This document shows, one piece after another, positions 1 to 11,745 of a DNA stretch of 64,000 nt. A model generated the notes under the pieces. That model was not told where the DNA came from and did not search any database. It worked only from the letters and a program-made list of their open reading frames with translations. The translations under genes and the position numbers were made by a program. The DNA is from Dryococelus australis. Taxonomy: Eukaryota; Arthropoda; Insecta; Phasmatodea; Phasmatidae. Every line of letters starts with the position of its first letter. Within the stretch, counting starts at the first letter, position 1. Location of the stretch: positions 287,318,966 through 287,382,965 of the forward strand of contig CM057009.1 in the NCBI GenBank assembly GCA_029891345.1, given 5' to 3'.

Positions 1-59
1 TGCATAATGACAGTATCTAATTTATAAATCATATTAGTGTATTCAAAGCTTCATTTCTC

Positions 60-1010
60 CGTCATTTTGAAAAATAGCCCCTCATTAAATAATACAGTTC
101 TGTCGTATCTCGGGAAACAATCAACCCATTTCTTTCAAATTTAGCGACTTACGTTGTTATGTAGTAGGCTATGTTAATTTATTGGTTTTAAATGTGTAAG
201 TTTCTTATTTTCCGAATGATATCTATAAAACATTTAATTTTTGTATGCTATATTTACGAAACTATGTTATATATATATATATTTATTTATTTATTTAACT
301 TTGTATGTGGTATCTGTAAGAATCATCAAATGTTCTAATACATAGCCATTGTCCTCCATTTATGAAAATCGTCACATGAACAATGGAAGTTTTATTCCCT
401 ATACATCGAGGATCAAATTACCGACTCATTCCAAAATTTCACGCAATTATGCATGGCATCATGTATGCCACAAACAATTACTTTTGTCTGCCATTTTGCC
501 AGAGGGCTCTAAATTAATTAATAGTTTTTGTATAATATCTCGGGAAACAATTGACAGATTAACAAGTAGCACTGCAGCAGTTGATGTGTATATATATTTT
601 AGGTATGTGTGTCACATATTTTTAAAATGATGGTCATCTAGCCATTTAAGCGTAGTATGCAATATCTTCGAAACCGTCTAACAGTTCCAATTTATCTTTG
701 CATGCTGAGAGTATATATACAACAAAAGTCAAATGTGTCTACACAGAGCCTCTGTTGTCTTTCATACTGTAAGATAGCACCACAAGAATAAAAAAATTTT
801 ATGTTATAGCTCGAAAAACATTTGATTGACTCCTACAAAAAATAGCATCAAGTAGTACTACAGCAGGTGATGTTAACTAATATGTTTTAGTAGAACAAAC
901 AAATATTTTCAAAATGGTGGTCATAAAACTATTTAAGTTTTATACGTCATATCGTCGAAACTATGTAATTAATGCCAACCAATATTTTTATGCTAGCTGT
1001 ATATATTGGC
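60..1010 (+). repeat. Dispersed repeat family A, copy 1
   Basis: Degenerate repetitive block without a convincing reading frame. Characteristic phrases recur: 'atctcgggaaacaat' near 109 and 537, a segment near 355-460 that aligns by eye with 38450-38560, and 'agtactacagcaggtgatg' near 856 that matches the reverse strand near 26110. The same family appears at about 38440 (+), 25100-26235 (-) and 6610-6860 (-). Spacing between internal phrases is irregular, so it is not a clean tandem satellite. Its class is unknown. A short (AT)n/(ATTT)n microsatellite at 266-298 lies inside it. Confidence 0.55.
266..298. repeat. AT / ATTT microsatellite
   Basis: A run of alternating AT passes directly into ATTT repeats. 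Low complexity, about 33 bp. Confidence 0.8.
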
Positions 1011-1077
1011 ACACACAACAGGGGGATGGCATGTCGAGTGAATGTGGTAGGCCGGTGTAACAGTGGATTTTTACTAC

Positions 1078-1168
1078 CCGTGAACGTTTACCCCCACTGG
1101 AAAATTCACTAGTGAATTTTTGCTACCAAGCACAGGAGTGGCCAAAGGAAATTAAGACAAAAGACTAG
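1078..1168 (+). repeat. Left flanking copy of a ~90-bp direct repeat around the 38-bp array
   Basis: The sequence around 'agtgaatttttgctacc' closely resembles 2817-2905, just beyond the far end of the minisatellite. Both contain a gtttaycccc-ctgg-aaattc core, then the agtgaattttt phrase and a cacagg phrase. The two copies bracket the array in direct orientation. Confidence 0.5.
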
Positions 1169-1192
1169 TGAATTTTGACTCCTCCGCAAGTA

Positions 1193-2465
1193 GGGCCGCA
1201 GTGGCTCAGTGGTTACAGCACACAAATGTGGGGCCGCAGTGGCTCAGCATATAGAGCAACCAAAAGTGGGGCCGCGGTGGGTTAGTGGTTAGAGCACTCA
1301 AAATTGGGGCCGCAGTTGCTCAGTGGGTAGAGCAACGTTCAAGAGGGCCGCGGTGGCGTAGTGGCTAGAGCAAACAACACTGGGGCCGCGGTGGTATAGT
1401 AGCTAGAACACCAAAATGTGAAGCTGCGGTGACATAGTGACTAGAGCACCCAAAATTGGCGCTGCAGTTGCTCAGTGGATAGAGCAACGTTCAAGTGGCA
1501 TAGTGGCTTGAACACCAAAAAGTGAGACCGCGGTGGTGTAGTGGCTAGAGCACCCAAAAGTGTAACCGCAGTAGCTCATTGGATAGAGCAACCAAAAGTG
1601 GGGCCGCTGTGGGTTGGTGGCTAGAGCGCCAAAATTGGGGCCGCCGTGGGTTAGTGGCTAGAGAACCCAAAATTCGGACCGCAGTTGCTCAGTGGGTAGA
1701 GCAACGTAAAGCAGGGCCGTAGTGGCGTAGTGGCTAGAGCACCCAAAAGTGAGGCCGCGGTGTCAGAGTGGCTATAACACCCAAAATTGGGGCCGCAGCG
1801 GCTCAGTGGCTAGAGAACCCACAATTAAGGCCGCAGTTTCTCAGTGAGTAGAGCAAGGTTCAAGCAGGGCTCCGGTGGCGTAGTGGCTAGAGAACCCAAA
1901 AGTGAGGGCACGGTGGCTAAATGGCTAGAGCACCCTACAGTGGAGCCGCAGTGGCACAGTGGGTAGAGCACCTCTCAAGTGGGGCCGAGGTGGCTCACTG
2001 GACAGAGCACCATTCTAGTGGGGCCGCAGGGGCACAGTGGGTCGAGCACCAAAAAATTGGGCCCGCGGTGGCTTTGTGGCTAGAGCACCCAAAAGTAGAA
2101 CCGCAGTTGCTCAGTGATTAGAGCACCCAAAAGTGGGGCCGCATTGGTTCAGTGGCTTGAGCAACAAAAAGTGGGGCCGCAGTGGCTCAGAGGGTAGAGC
2201 ACAGAAAAGTGGCGCCACAGTGGCTAATTGGCTAAAGCACCCAGAAGTTGGACCGCTGTGGCTCAGTCCCTAGAACACCCAATAGTGTGGTCGCAGTGGC
2301 TCAGTAGTTAGAACACTCGAAAGTGGGGCTGCAGTCGCTCAGTGGATAGAATACCTAAAAGTAGGGCCGCAGTAGTTAAGAGGGTAGAGCACCCCCCAAG
2401 TGGAGTCGCAGTGGCTCAGTGACTATATAACCAAAACAAGGGGCCGCATTGGCTCAATGGCTGTA
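1193..2465 (+). repeat. 38-bp minisatellite resembling the 5' half of a tRNA (box A), about 33 units
   Basis: Head-to-tail array with a unit of about 38 bp. The first three units, from 1194, 1232 and 1270, are each 38 bp. The unit starts gggccgcagtggctcagtgg and continues ttagagcac plus a caaaagtg-like spacer. This has the layout of a tRNA acceptor stem start and D arm, and tggctcagtgg fits the Pol III box A consensus (TRGYNNARNGG). No unit has a clear box B. Units differ by scattered substitutions, so the array is not recent throughout. The short open frame at 1921-2121 is only a by-product of the repeat. The unit resembles the 5' head of the tRNA-derived SINE near 32970 on the minus strand, so a SINE head is a plausible seed. 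Confidence 0.85.
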
Positions 2466-2816
2466 ATAATAAAAGCTATAATATCTATTACAATTTGTCA
2501 TTTTTATAACAGTACATCAAGTTACAAAAAAAACTAACACAGAACCACTGGAACTACTATGCTAACTGTCAGAGGTCCATTATGAATTCGAATTATGATT
2601 TACCTTTGTTTTTAAAAGCACATATATATATGGATCGATATGAAACACATGCATTCAAAAGGTTACCGATCTGTAGCTTACACAAGACATGAAAGAGCGG
2701 TGCATACTTTTTAAACAAAAATTAATTCAATTATACATTAAACATTTCATAAAAGTGCTCCATAATGTATGCAAACAAAATTGCACAATTATCAAGATCA
2801 AGCAATTAGATGCTAT
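2466..2816. other. No gene seen
   Basis: AT-rich sequence between the minisatellite and its right flanking repeat. No coding or RNA signal was recognised. Confidence 0.5.
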
Positions 2817-2905
2817 CCACGAATGTTTATCCCCCTGGAAATTCGCAAGTGAATTTTTACTCCTTGTCACAGGGATGTTCAAAGAAAACCAAGGAAAATT
2901 ACCAG
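2817..2905 (+). repeat. Right flanking copy of the ~90-bp direct repeat
   Basis: Partner of 1078-1168, in the same orientation and immediately outside the 38-bp array, diverged by roughly a fifth to a quarter by eye. It suggests that the array expanded within a duplicated segment or inside an element whose ends are these repeats. Confidence 0.5.
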
Positions 2906-2909
2906 TTAT

Positions 2910-3290
2910 TTAGCTTAATTGATAAGCATGCCTTGCCATCCTTTCCGAACCGATAGACTAAGAGACACCAAAATTGAATTGTAGGTCATGTTTACGACCT
3001 CCAACAAGTTGATGCAGACCATTATGCAATAGCTATACTTATACGCATACCTGGCCATCCTTTTCGAACCAGTAGACTTAGAGACCCCAAAATTGAACTG
3101 TAGATAATGCTCACGACTCACAACAAACCGGTACAGACCATTATGCTATAGCTAAATTTATAAGCATACTTGGCCGCCATTTCAAACCGGTAGACTTAGA
3201 GACACCATTAAGCCTTAAGTTATTTTATAATCATACCTAACGACCATTTTCGAACTGGTGATATCATAGCCCCAAATAGATTCATAGATA
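2910..3290 (-). repeat. ~119-bp satellite, about three units, minus orientation
   Basis: Phrases such as 'gaaccagtagacttagagac', 'accattatgc' and 'aagcatac.tggcc' recur about 119 bp apart, for example near 3023 and 3141. On the reverse strand they match the larger array at 22010-22985. No coding potential. Confidence 0.7.
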
Positions 3291-4760
3291 GTATTTGCGA
3301 CCCCCAACAGATCGATTTAAGCCATTATGCTCAAGGACGAAAGTTTTAAGGAACTCTTTTCCAAGAGATAACGAGGATTTTAGGAATGAATAAAACCAGT
3401 ACCACAGCATTACACCCTCAGTCAGATCCCATGTAGCAAACCACATATGGCCCATTGAAGGTGTATAGTCGGCATGCACACGGCACCATTGCTGGTCCTG
3501 AAGTGGCACCACTAACTAGCCATACTCTGCCCATAACTAGCCCAGGTGTGGTGAACATAAATGGCCCAAGCATGGCCTATATGCTTACAACACCAATGGC
3601 CCACATATGCACCATTTCACTGCCATCAGAGGGCCTACTGATTGCTAGACATTCTTTCACCATATATCTAACTGTATCTGTTAAAAATAATTATTTCGAC
3701 CAACAATATAAACTTTTCTTTGTTTTCAATTTCCTTTACTTTACTATTAAACATATTATACGACATGAAAATCTTATGCTTACCATTATAGGAGGGTGCA
3801 CGAACCCACACTGCTTGCATTGACAGCCCAGCACACTAAGTATAACTTCATTGGATATTCTTATGATTAGATGAACTAATTTAGAATATATTCGAACTTT
3901 AATTATTAACAAACACTAATATAATATAAATTACACCAGTTATTTAATAGACTTAAAATTTACATCTGAACAAATAAGTTTTTAGAAAGTTGTGGATAAA
4001 AAAAATATAGATATTGAGATAAATTTTCCTACGTGAATAGAGATATTACCCCAAAAACTTGAATTTAATGTAATCTTTCGCAGTATGTATGTCACCTGGA
4101 TGATATTCATCTGTATTGAAATGTAGATGCCAGTTATGAATATTTTAGAGATGCGAAACAACAAAAGCCCTTCAATGTTAATTTTATAAAGGTGGTTAAA
4201 TATGGTTCTTTTAAACTTCTCATTTTAATTATAGGCAGTCATACATGGAAAACATTACATTTGTCAAATTATTCAATACCAGTCACTGTATTTACAGCAC
4301 TTTGCCATAGATATTTCCACCACTATATATTTACAAATAATCTGTAATTATATGAGTCATGCACACATATGTACATATGTGTGTGTAGTTTGAAGAGTCT
4401 ATCTGCGAAAGAGGGAGCCATAACAATTCCCATAATAAGCCAAATTTCACCAGCAATGGTCCATCTATGTACCACTTCACAGCCATCAAAGGGGCTATAG
4501 ATGGTTACCCATATTTTTACCAGCGCTAAGTGTAGGTTATGTGCGGCCATTGCTGGAATACAGTTGGTAAGCCGTTTATGGGCCGTTCATAGGGCACCGA
4601 CTCTCAACCATCAGTTTCATTTCCATCAACATTCCATCAGTGGGTCATAAATGGCATGCCAAGTTTCTTGGTGCCAGCAGTTAAACAATAAAGGGCCAGT
4701 TGTGTAAACCCATAAGTATTCAGAGCCAGCAGTCATCCAGCAGTGCCAGCAATAGAACCA
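3291..4760. repeat. Degenerate 'atggcccat' repeats and AT-rich DNA, no gene
   Basis: Short related phrases (accattgctgg, aatggcccac, ccatcagagggcc, ccagcaatgg) recur irregularly in both orientations around 3450-3640 and 4440-4740. The open frame at 3455-3823 crosses these repeats, has no recognisable domain and is probably not a gene. The stretch 3830-4400 is plain AT-rich sequence. Confidence 0.4.
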
Positions 4761-4789
4761 CAATATGCCAACTGTGGCTTTCTACATAG

Positions 4790-6286
4790 AATGGGATGGT
4801 CGAAAGGCTAAATCGTACCCTGGAACAGTATCTGGCGATCTTCATAGAAGACAATCAGAAAGATTGGGACTCCAAGGTACCCTTATTTCTCCTGGCATAT
4901 CGCTCATAGGTTCACGAGTCCACAGGGGTAATACCTTCAAGGATGCTGTTTGGAAGATAGCTGGTGAACTGCTGTTCGGATGTCCGGTGGAAGAGAAGCA
5001 GTAACCTACAATATGCCATTAAACTACGTCAGAAGTTAACCGACATTTATGAGTTTGCCCGGAAGCACCTTAAATTTAATAGTGACAGAATGGAAACACG
5101 ATATGACCAAAGAGTGCCTGAGGATACTTTTTAAGAAGGACAACTGGTGTGGTTGTACAACACTCAAAGGAAGAAGGAATATTGCCCGAAACTACAGAAA
5201 TCTTGGGAAGGCCCGTACAGGATCCTGAAGCAAATAAATGATCTGGTCTACCGGATTTGTCGACAGGGCTCTTAGGCGAAGCCTAAGGTTGTCCACATCG
5301 ACCAACTGGCGCTGTACAGAGGTCCTGATGTTGGAGAATCTGTTCAGGATGAACAGAGTTAAGAGGGGGTGAGTGTTACGGGCTGTAGCTAGCACCTGGC
5401 ACTGGCTCCCGTTAAACGTGGCCCGGGGTAACCAAACTCAATCCTCCCCTTTTCACGGAAATATGCGTTCGCTGCGTGGTTGCCCCAATTCTGGGAAACT
5501 CATGAATAAAATGAGAGTTTGCGAGACTTGCTTACGACACAGTCCCCCTTCCCCCGACAAAGAAGCCGACAGGAGACGCAAGAATATTCCGGTGAGACTG
5601 GCTGGCATCACAGGCTCTCCTCCTCCCCCGCCGAAGAGGCCAACTCCTGTAGGAGGCGCACCAATATTCTGGGAATTAGGATGCTCGGCGCAGCGCGCGA
5701 GTTAGAGAAAATTCTGGGCGATGGCCTAGGACACTATATATACTGCCACGGCCCAGCGGCCATCAGTCTTTGGCGAAGGCAATTCATCCGAGTGCGGGCG
5801 CGAAGAAACGTGTGGTGCGATGCAGACGAGATGCTCGTGGTGTGAATGGACAAGAGGGTGTGAAACCGACAAGTGAAGCCTACTGTGCGTGAGGATGCTC
5901 GGAGGACTCGGACGACTGCGGACTGGTGGGACATGGACTGAACTGAGGTGGGACTGATTGGATGTGTAATACGGATTTTATCGTAAATATTGGCACTCTC
6001 AAATATGGACGCATAATTTATAAAATAATGGAATAGGTTGATACACTGTCTATTGGGACTGATTTTTAATGATTTAATTTCATAGATTTCTTTGTGGCAA
6101 TTCAAAATTGAATTAATTGTATTCATTAAGTGATATAAATGTATTGTGCGATGTTGAGTTGAGATAATTTTGTTTGTTATTGTAAATATAATTAAGAAAT
6201 TATAATTAACACATTTATTCAATTAAGACCTTCACTCTTAACGAACTTGGTTTAGCCCACTTAATTTTTGGAGAGAAATTGTAACA
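4790..6286 (+). mobile_element. Gypsy (Ty3-like) LTR retrotransposon, 3' part, broken
   Basis: Fossil retaining the end of integrase (about 4790-5345), a purine-rich tract (5361-5373) and a 3' LTR (5374-6286). Recognisable integrase pieces are a 'VERLNRTLEQYL' motif from the end of the core near 4798 and a C-terminal 'GPYRILKQINDLVYRI' motif near 5215. 'VVHIDQLALYRG' follows near 5290. Gag, protease, reverse transcriptase and RNase H are absent. The coding part is broken several times over. It belongs to the same family as the element at 50748-55740, judged from LTR and integrase-end similarity. Confidence 0.85.
5374..6286 (+). repeat. 3' LTR of gypsy element, 913 bp
   Basis: Begins TGTTACGGG directly after a purine tract and ends TTGTAACA, giving TG...CA ends with inverted termini TGTTAC/GTAACA. 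It shares long segments with the LTRs at 50748 and 54115, for example the 'gtgaagcctactg' phrase and the AT-rich tail. Divergence from the other two copies is substantial by eye, so this is an old insertion. Confidence 0.85.
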
Positions 6287-6609
6287 ATATTACTACAATC
6301 AACCTTGAAGCAGATTTTCTTGTAAATTCGGCTTTCTGAAGTATCCAAAATGGAAATGTGTTTAAATTTCGTTAAATTCGAACTCTTTTAATCGATTAAT
6401 TTTTTACATTTAAAAATTATATTTTGGTAAAGTATGTTATAATGTTGCAAAAGATATGCATGCGTCTTTCATATACAGCATAAATCACATTTTTCTGACA
6501 ATTGTCATAGCATCTGTGCTAGTTTTTTTATGAGTTCTTCACCTTGTATAGTCGGGTGCAGTGCTCCATAGGCAATTGCTCTACTTTAATCTTAAGTTGA
6601 TTATCATTG

Positions 6610-6860
6610 TACTAGTTGAAAACCAAATTTGGTAGGTATTGGTTGAGCGGTTACTGAGACATCAGGCATCAGCTTTATTTTCTCTATGCCGCTTTCTTTT
6701 AAAATGGCGACTCAAAGTTGACAAATTTTTGGATATTTATTTGCGACAATGCGTTCAGTTTACGCAAAACATTTTGTTCGAAATGGTAGTATTGTTCCTG
6801 ATACACGACATAGTAACCAAAAATTAAAAATGGCTGTCATACTGAGAATAACCGCATTAA
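6610..6860 (-). repeat. Dispersed repeat family A, short copy
   Basis: 'aaccaaatttggtaggtatt' near 6620, followed by a gagacat phrase and an aaaatggcgac phrase, has the same order as 25580-25640. It is therefore a minus-orientation copy relative to 60-1010. The flanks (6287-6609 and 6861-7360) are AT-rich with no recognised gene. Confidence 0.4.
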
Positions 6861-7366
6861 ATGGTTCAAGAGTACGAAAGTGAGGTGTCATTACAAAGCG
6901 CTATAAGTGTACCGAGTTTGGTAAAAATATGTCCACGCTTTCAAAAATTGGTTTGGGGAAACACAGGCAGCTGCACACAATGTGCACACACACATAAATC
7001 ACAAGCAGAAAAGTTTATCTGATAAACCTTTCTTCCTTCAGAAAGTAGGCTGAATATATTTATACATAGCAAATTGTACTTCAGGGCATTATAAAAACTA
7101 CTGAACAACAAGCATTAAATAGTTTTATGCTTTGCAGCCTGTTACACACAATACTGCATCATAGTGAGAGTGGTGTCTGTAATGTACATAAATTGATCGT
7201 ATGGGTTCTGAAGTTTTACAATCAAGCTAACCATTAGCATTGAATTTTATGGAATTGGCATTGAATCTCTATTTCTACAGAACACATAGATGTTAGTTTG
7301 AAGCATTATGGCAGTGGAAAACAGCTCTAACTCAGTTGCCCAAACTTGTCATTGAACATTTCTATT

Positions 7367-8470
7367 CTACAAATATAATCTGTCATCCCTTCCTGTAAGA
7401 CACTTATTCTCTCTTCGTTTAGAGACATGAATTTTAACAATACGTGACCTTAGAATCATGTAATACTTCTCAGTTCCAAATATGACAAACGATATACACC
7501 GAAACCAACAATTACCATCAGCCATGGTTTCATTCATTTCTTTGGGAACACCCAAAGCTTTCGCTTGATGAAACATTTTCATCTACTGTTGGAAAAAAAT
7601 GCCAAATAATTTGTACTACTTCCCATTTGCTGTCAACAAGAAAAAAACGGGACTCTGGTTTTCCTGATTGATCACATCTATAATTTGAGAACCATCTGTG
7701 TTTTTGAGTTAGTTAAATATATTCAGTGGCTCATCCTCAGACTGGTCAGAGTGCTACGTTCTTTTCAAAAACGTCTTCAAATATGAAATTTTGTGCTTTC
7801 GCTTAACAAAAATGCCAGTATTAACATTTTGTAGCTCGCATAATCTACGGCGAGTTATAGCCACCACAGTGTACTGGCCAGTCCAGGGTCTATCGCACCA
7901 CACTCATTTCTTATCATCTCGCCGCACATTTTTCGCCAAAACTTTGTCACCGACTCCTATTCTACTGTTCTGTATTTCTTCTCTTTTGTAATACATATCA
8001 CTCTGTTTTCCTTTGGACTTCGGGGACACAGGAATAAACTTTTTTCCTCGTGGCCAGAACAGAGGCCATACTTTTTGAGTTCTGCAGTGTCAATTAATCA
8101 ATTTAAACTCTCTGGTATACAAATTTCTTTGTCATATTGTCTCCATTTAATGTGTCAACTGAAAAGATAGGCTCCTTTTGATATAACAGGAAAAATGGTG
8201 TGTAGCCAGTTGAACTATGCTTACTGCATCTGTGTGCAACAACATTCCTTGGATTGCACTAGGCCAATCGAGGTATTATTTTCCGGCGAAATTTTCAGCA
8301 GTCCATTTTTTAACATTCGATTTTGGCATTCGACAAGGCCATTTGCCAGTGGGTGATATGCAGAGGTTATTCTCTTCTCTGTCCCTGTGAGCCTGTGAAG
8401 TTCTGCTGACACTGAATTCACACATTATAACCCTTGATCGTTAATTAGTCTACATCTTTGTAAATACTGG
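7367..8470 (-). mobile_element. Integrase-bearing element with a downstream OTU protease-like domain, broken
   Basis: On the minus strand in order: an integrase core end (8221-8470) with a catalytic D (in NDQG) and E (in ANGLVE) in D-35-E spacing and the hallmark 'TSAYHPLANGLVE'. A GPY/F-like module follows near 7849-7897 (WTGQYTVV). Then comes a segment at about 7455-7525 with 'MADGNCWFRCISFVIFGTE'. That last segment fits the OTU cysteine protease signature (D-G-N-C-x-F-R around the catalytic Cys). Integrase followed by OTU is known from Ginger-type DNA transposons and related integrase genes (KRBA2-like), which differ from ordinary gypsy. The upstream zinc-binding part was not recognised. 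The element is broken at several points. Gypsy origin of the integrase cannot be excluded. Confidence 0.6.
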
Positions 8471-8865
8471 AGGTCACGTCAACTATCGCATGATATTTAT
8501 ACTATACGCAGCTCAGAAGTCCGATTGCTTCTCATACACAAGATTTTCTCTTTCTGTGTACGAGACCAACTGTTCTTAACCAAAGTTTGCAGTTAATCTT
8601 GACGATGCAGGAAGAATACTAATCGGTCGCAGATCGTTATATTCTTTCAAGTTGGAATTTTGTTATTACATCAGGGATAGTTTCAGAACCGTTTCATTGT
8701 CCAAGAAAGGCTGAATATCGCAAGAAGTAGATGAATATGTGTTAACATGGGAGCTCAAAATGGAGTGCATAATTTTATAATTTATATATTTAAGCCATGT
8801 GCATTCGTTGACTGACTTGGTTCCAGATCAAAACCCGACTGGTTCTCAGGAACATGATAGCAGGT

Positions 8866-9385
8866 TGTTATGCCCTTTTTAAAAGGAGCAAACTACTTTT
8901 ATTTGGCTTGGAGAAGATATAGCTCAGAGGCTGTACTTCATTATCTTAATTCAAAGATCCACATATTAAATATTCTTTATATAAAATAATTAACATAACT
9001 CTCGCTAAATTTAACTTTATTACCAACTCGGTGGAGCTGAAAGTTAATTTACTTTTATTAATTATTAGCACGCTTTTAAGTTTTAAAGTTATAAACTTTA
9101 GAGAGTTGTAGCCACGCCTCTATTTTAAGTCTGTCAGGAACGTCTTCACCTTGATAGTGTTGCTGATGGCTGGTATCATTCTCGCCTACGGAAGTCGCAA
9201 CATCTATTCTCTCATCTTAATTCGGCGGCGACTCAATGAGGTACGACTCTTTCCGCTGCTCTGCACACTTTAAAATAAGGCCCGTGTTGATTAAACAACA
9301 TCCCTCTTATTCAAAACGCCCACGGTCCTTATCCTGGTTTCCGTGTTCGGTGCGGCAATCAGGTTAGCTATCCTGGTTCATAACA
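8866..9385. mobile_element. Solo LTR, 520 bp, with 4-bp target-site duplication
   Basis: Ends TGTTATG and CATAACA form a perfect 7-bp inverted terminal pair of TG...CA type. The 4 bp before it (8862-8865) and after it (9386-9389) are both AGGT. No internal region remains on either side, so this looks like the product of LTR-LTR recombination. Strand of origin is undecided. It lies 400 bp from the integrase-OTU fossil, but the flanking duplication argues that it is an independent insertion. Confidence 0.7.
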
Positions 9386-9389
9386 AGGT

Positions 9390-11512
9390 GTAGCCAGGAA
9401 TTTATGTGAAATCATTCTAGTAAGTCTTAACATAATACTTAACACTATTATGTAAAACTCTAAAACGGACTTTATTATCTTGTATTGAGTTTTATATTTT
9501 TTTCGTTGCCTAATTTCGTTCTTTCATTTTCTTTCTTATCTCAGTTTGTATCATCCAAGGAGCGTTACGGATTTTGTACCTTCCAAATTTGTTAAGTGTG
9601 TGTCTATCAAGTAGTTCTGCGATCAATTTTTTTTTACAGATTGTATTAGTGTCTAACACTATAGGCAATGTGAGGTTTATCAGATCTCGTATAAATAACT
9701 GAAACTATCTGATGATAGTCGCGAATTAATTTATGTACATTACGGGGTTTTGGGACGGAAAGTTAGTAAGTTAAGTGAACTAGATTATGTTCTGTAAGGC
9801 CCAAAAGTCCGTATCGGCCTGTGGCATGCAATTTGCTAAAATTTTTAACAATGGTGAGATCTATTAAGCGTTTTCGTATACGGATTTGCCCGTAAGTTCA
9901 GGTATTTGTAAAATATTAGCTAAGTATTTCACATCAGAATTATAATTTTTCAGTATGTTAGTTTTGAAATAACCTAGCACTATTATATAATCATATTTGC
10001 AAATTAAGCTTTCAATAGCCATTTCAAAGCATGATAGTTCTCGGCATTGTTAAGCGGCGCCCGGAACATTCACATAATTTTGGTATTTTACTTCAACGAA
10101 GAGATCTTTTACATTATATTTTAATAAGTTATCGATTATGATGTGCTTGAAACACCGTTTATTGCTAACAAAATTAGTTACAACCCCCATCCCCCACCAT
10201 TTATTTTCCATTCTTCCTATCGCAGCGATATATTTACTAGCGTGAGACCTACCTGTATTATAGGTCATTCACGTCGATTTCACTCTTTTTGAATCAATAC
10301 TTTGAAAAATTTCACAGGTAAAGCATGCTTAGAGCATTCACAATGAAATCGGTTATCACTATAATGGTTTTGTGCTGCCATTTAAGCTTCAGCACTGCAT
10401 TATAATGTTGTTTTAAACTTTGATATATATTTAGTTTGCAAATTATTAATATTATTTACTTTGTAGTCTAAATGAGTTCGAATCAGGGAGAAACGTGGTA
10501 CATTGGGAATGGCCAGAAAGAACTAGTAACACTTTAAAATATTATTAAATTAAATTTTATAAAATCATGCGAATAGTTAATGAACTGTAAAACAGTTCCT
10601 TTTTTGTGTGAGAATGGTAGAAAAAGATATCTTTTAATCCAAGGAAATATTTATTTTTACATCCCGTGTAGCGCACAAGTAGTTATATTACGTCGTTTAC
10701 TGGTCTCTTCATTTTTTTCATCCAGGACAGCGTGTGTCATTTATTTGGTTTGTGTGGACTTCGTTCAGTTTTGTAATGTTACGTTTTCCCAGCGGCCATC
10801 ACTATAGTGACAGGAAAGTCAAGTTTTTATTTTTATTTTATGAAATTCAATGGTTATTAGTACATATTATGTTGCTTGAATTCGCAGTTTATAACATAAA
10901 CGTGATTTCGGTATTGAAATATTTACTAAATTGTATATTCAGATGTGATGGCGAATCTGTTACAACGTGGAGGTTGGCAAAACTGAGTGAAAATATGCAA
11001 TTGAGTGTTCCCTTGTTGATACGTTGCCAATGTTTGACGCGAAGGTTTTGTTTTCTTCTGTGATAAATATCGAAAATTTACCTAATAAAATGTTAGTTTA
11101 TGTCCGGTTTTTAAATTACCTAGTCAAGTTACAAGGTCGTAGATGATGAGTGTTTTTACCGCAGGTATGAATACGTTTCAATGTGTGTCTTGCCAGACGA
11201 GTGAAGTGATTGAGGCAAATATGTAATTTTGTGAATTGCTGTTTGTTGATTTACTTTGCCGTAGCATGTATATGAGCGATAATTTAGACGTACGAGGGTT
11301 ATATGTATTAATGGGAACGATCATCGTGAGTATACCAATTTAATTACCATATGCCTATGTTCATTTTGTAACTTTTCGGGAGGTTAAAATTAAAAACGTG
11401 ATTAGACAGACGTTTATGGCAATTGAATAGTTTTTTGCCATGGCAATACTATGAATTCCTTAAAATGTTACAGTCCAATTGGAAAATTAATAAAATTGAG
11501 CCAAAACATGTT
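9390..11512. other. AT-rich intergenic DNA, no gene seen
   Basis: Open frames here (for example 10050-10268 minus, and 10580-10807 and 10734-11063 plus) are short and show no recognised domain. No repeat or RNA signal was identified. Confidence 0.4.
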
Positions 11513-11514
11513 AT

Positions 11515-11743
11515 AAGCTGTTCATTGTAAAGTGAGCACTTTTGAACACTAGTTACTTTTTCTTTCAGTCATTTTTATCCTTAAACGCCCTTTTAAATAA
11601 ATATTGCCACGAAAGTAATAGACACGGTGTGAATGTTCCACCACACTCGGAAGTTAACATATAAGGCTAAAATAAAATATATTGATTGACCATTATTCCA
11701 AATGAGAGGGCTTTCAAGAGTGCTCGCTTTACCGTGAATAGCC
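11515..11743. mobile_element. MITE family M1, copy 1 (TA target site)
   Basis: Short non-coding element with terminal inverted repeats of roughly 30 bp. The left end reads ctgttcattgtaaagtgagc and the right end, reverse complemented, ctattcacggtaaagcgagc. TA dinucleotides at 11513-11514 and 11744-11745 flank it, as expected for Tc1/mariner-type insertion. The related copy at 48883-49115 has the same length class and matching ends. Confidence 0.75.
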
Positions 11744-11745
11744 TA

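Noticed and set aside
1921-2121. Open frame rich in 'VAQWVEH' repeats
   Set aside because: It is the translation of the 38-bp minisatellite; the repeat unit explains it fully.
1193-2465. Array as a CRISPR-like or tRNA gene cluster
   Set aside because: Units abut with no unique spacers and lack anticodon and T arms.
3455-3823. 122-codon plus-strand frame
   Set aside because: Covers degenerate 'atggcccat' repeats and AT-rich DNA; no domain.
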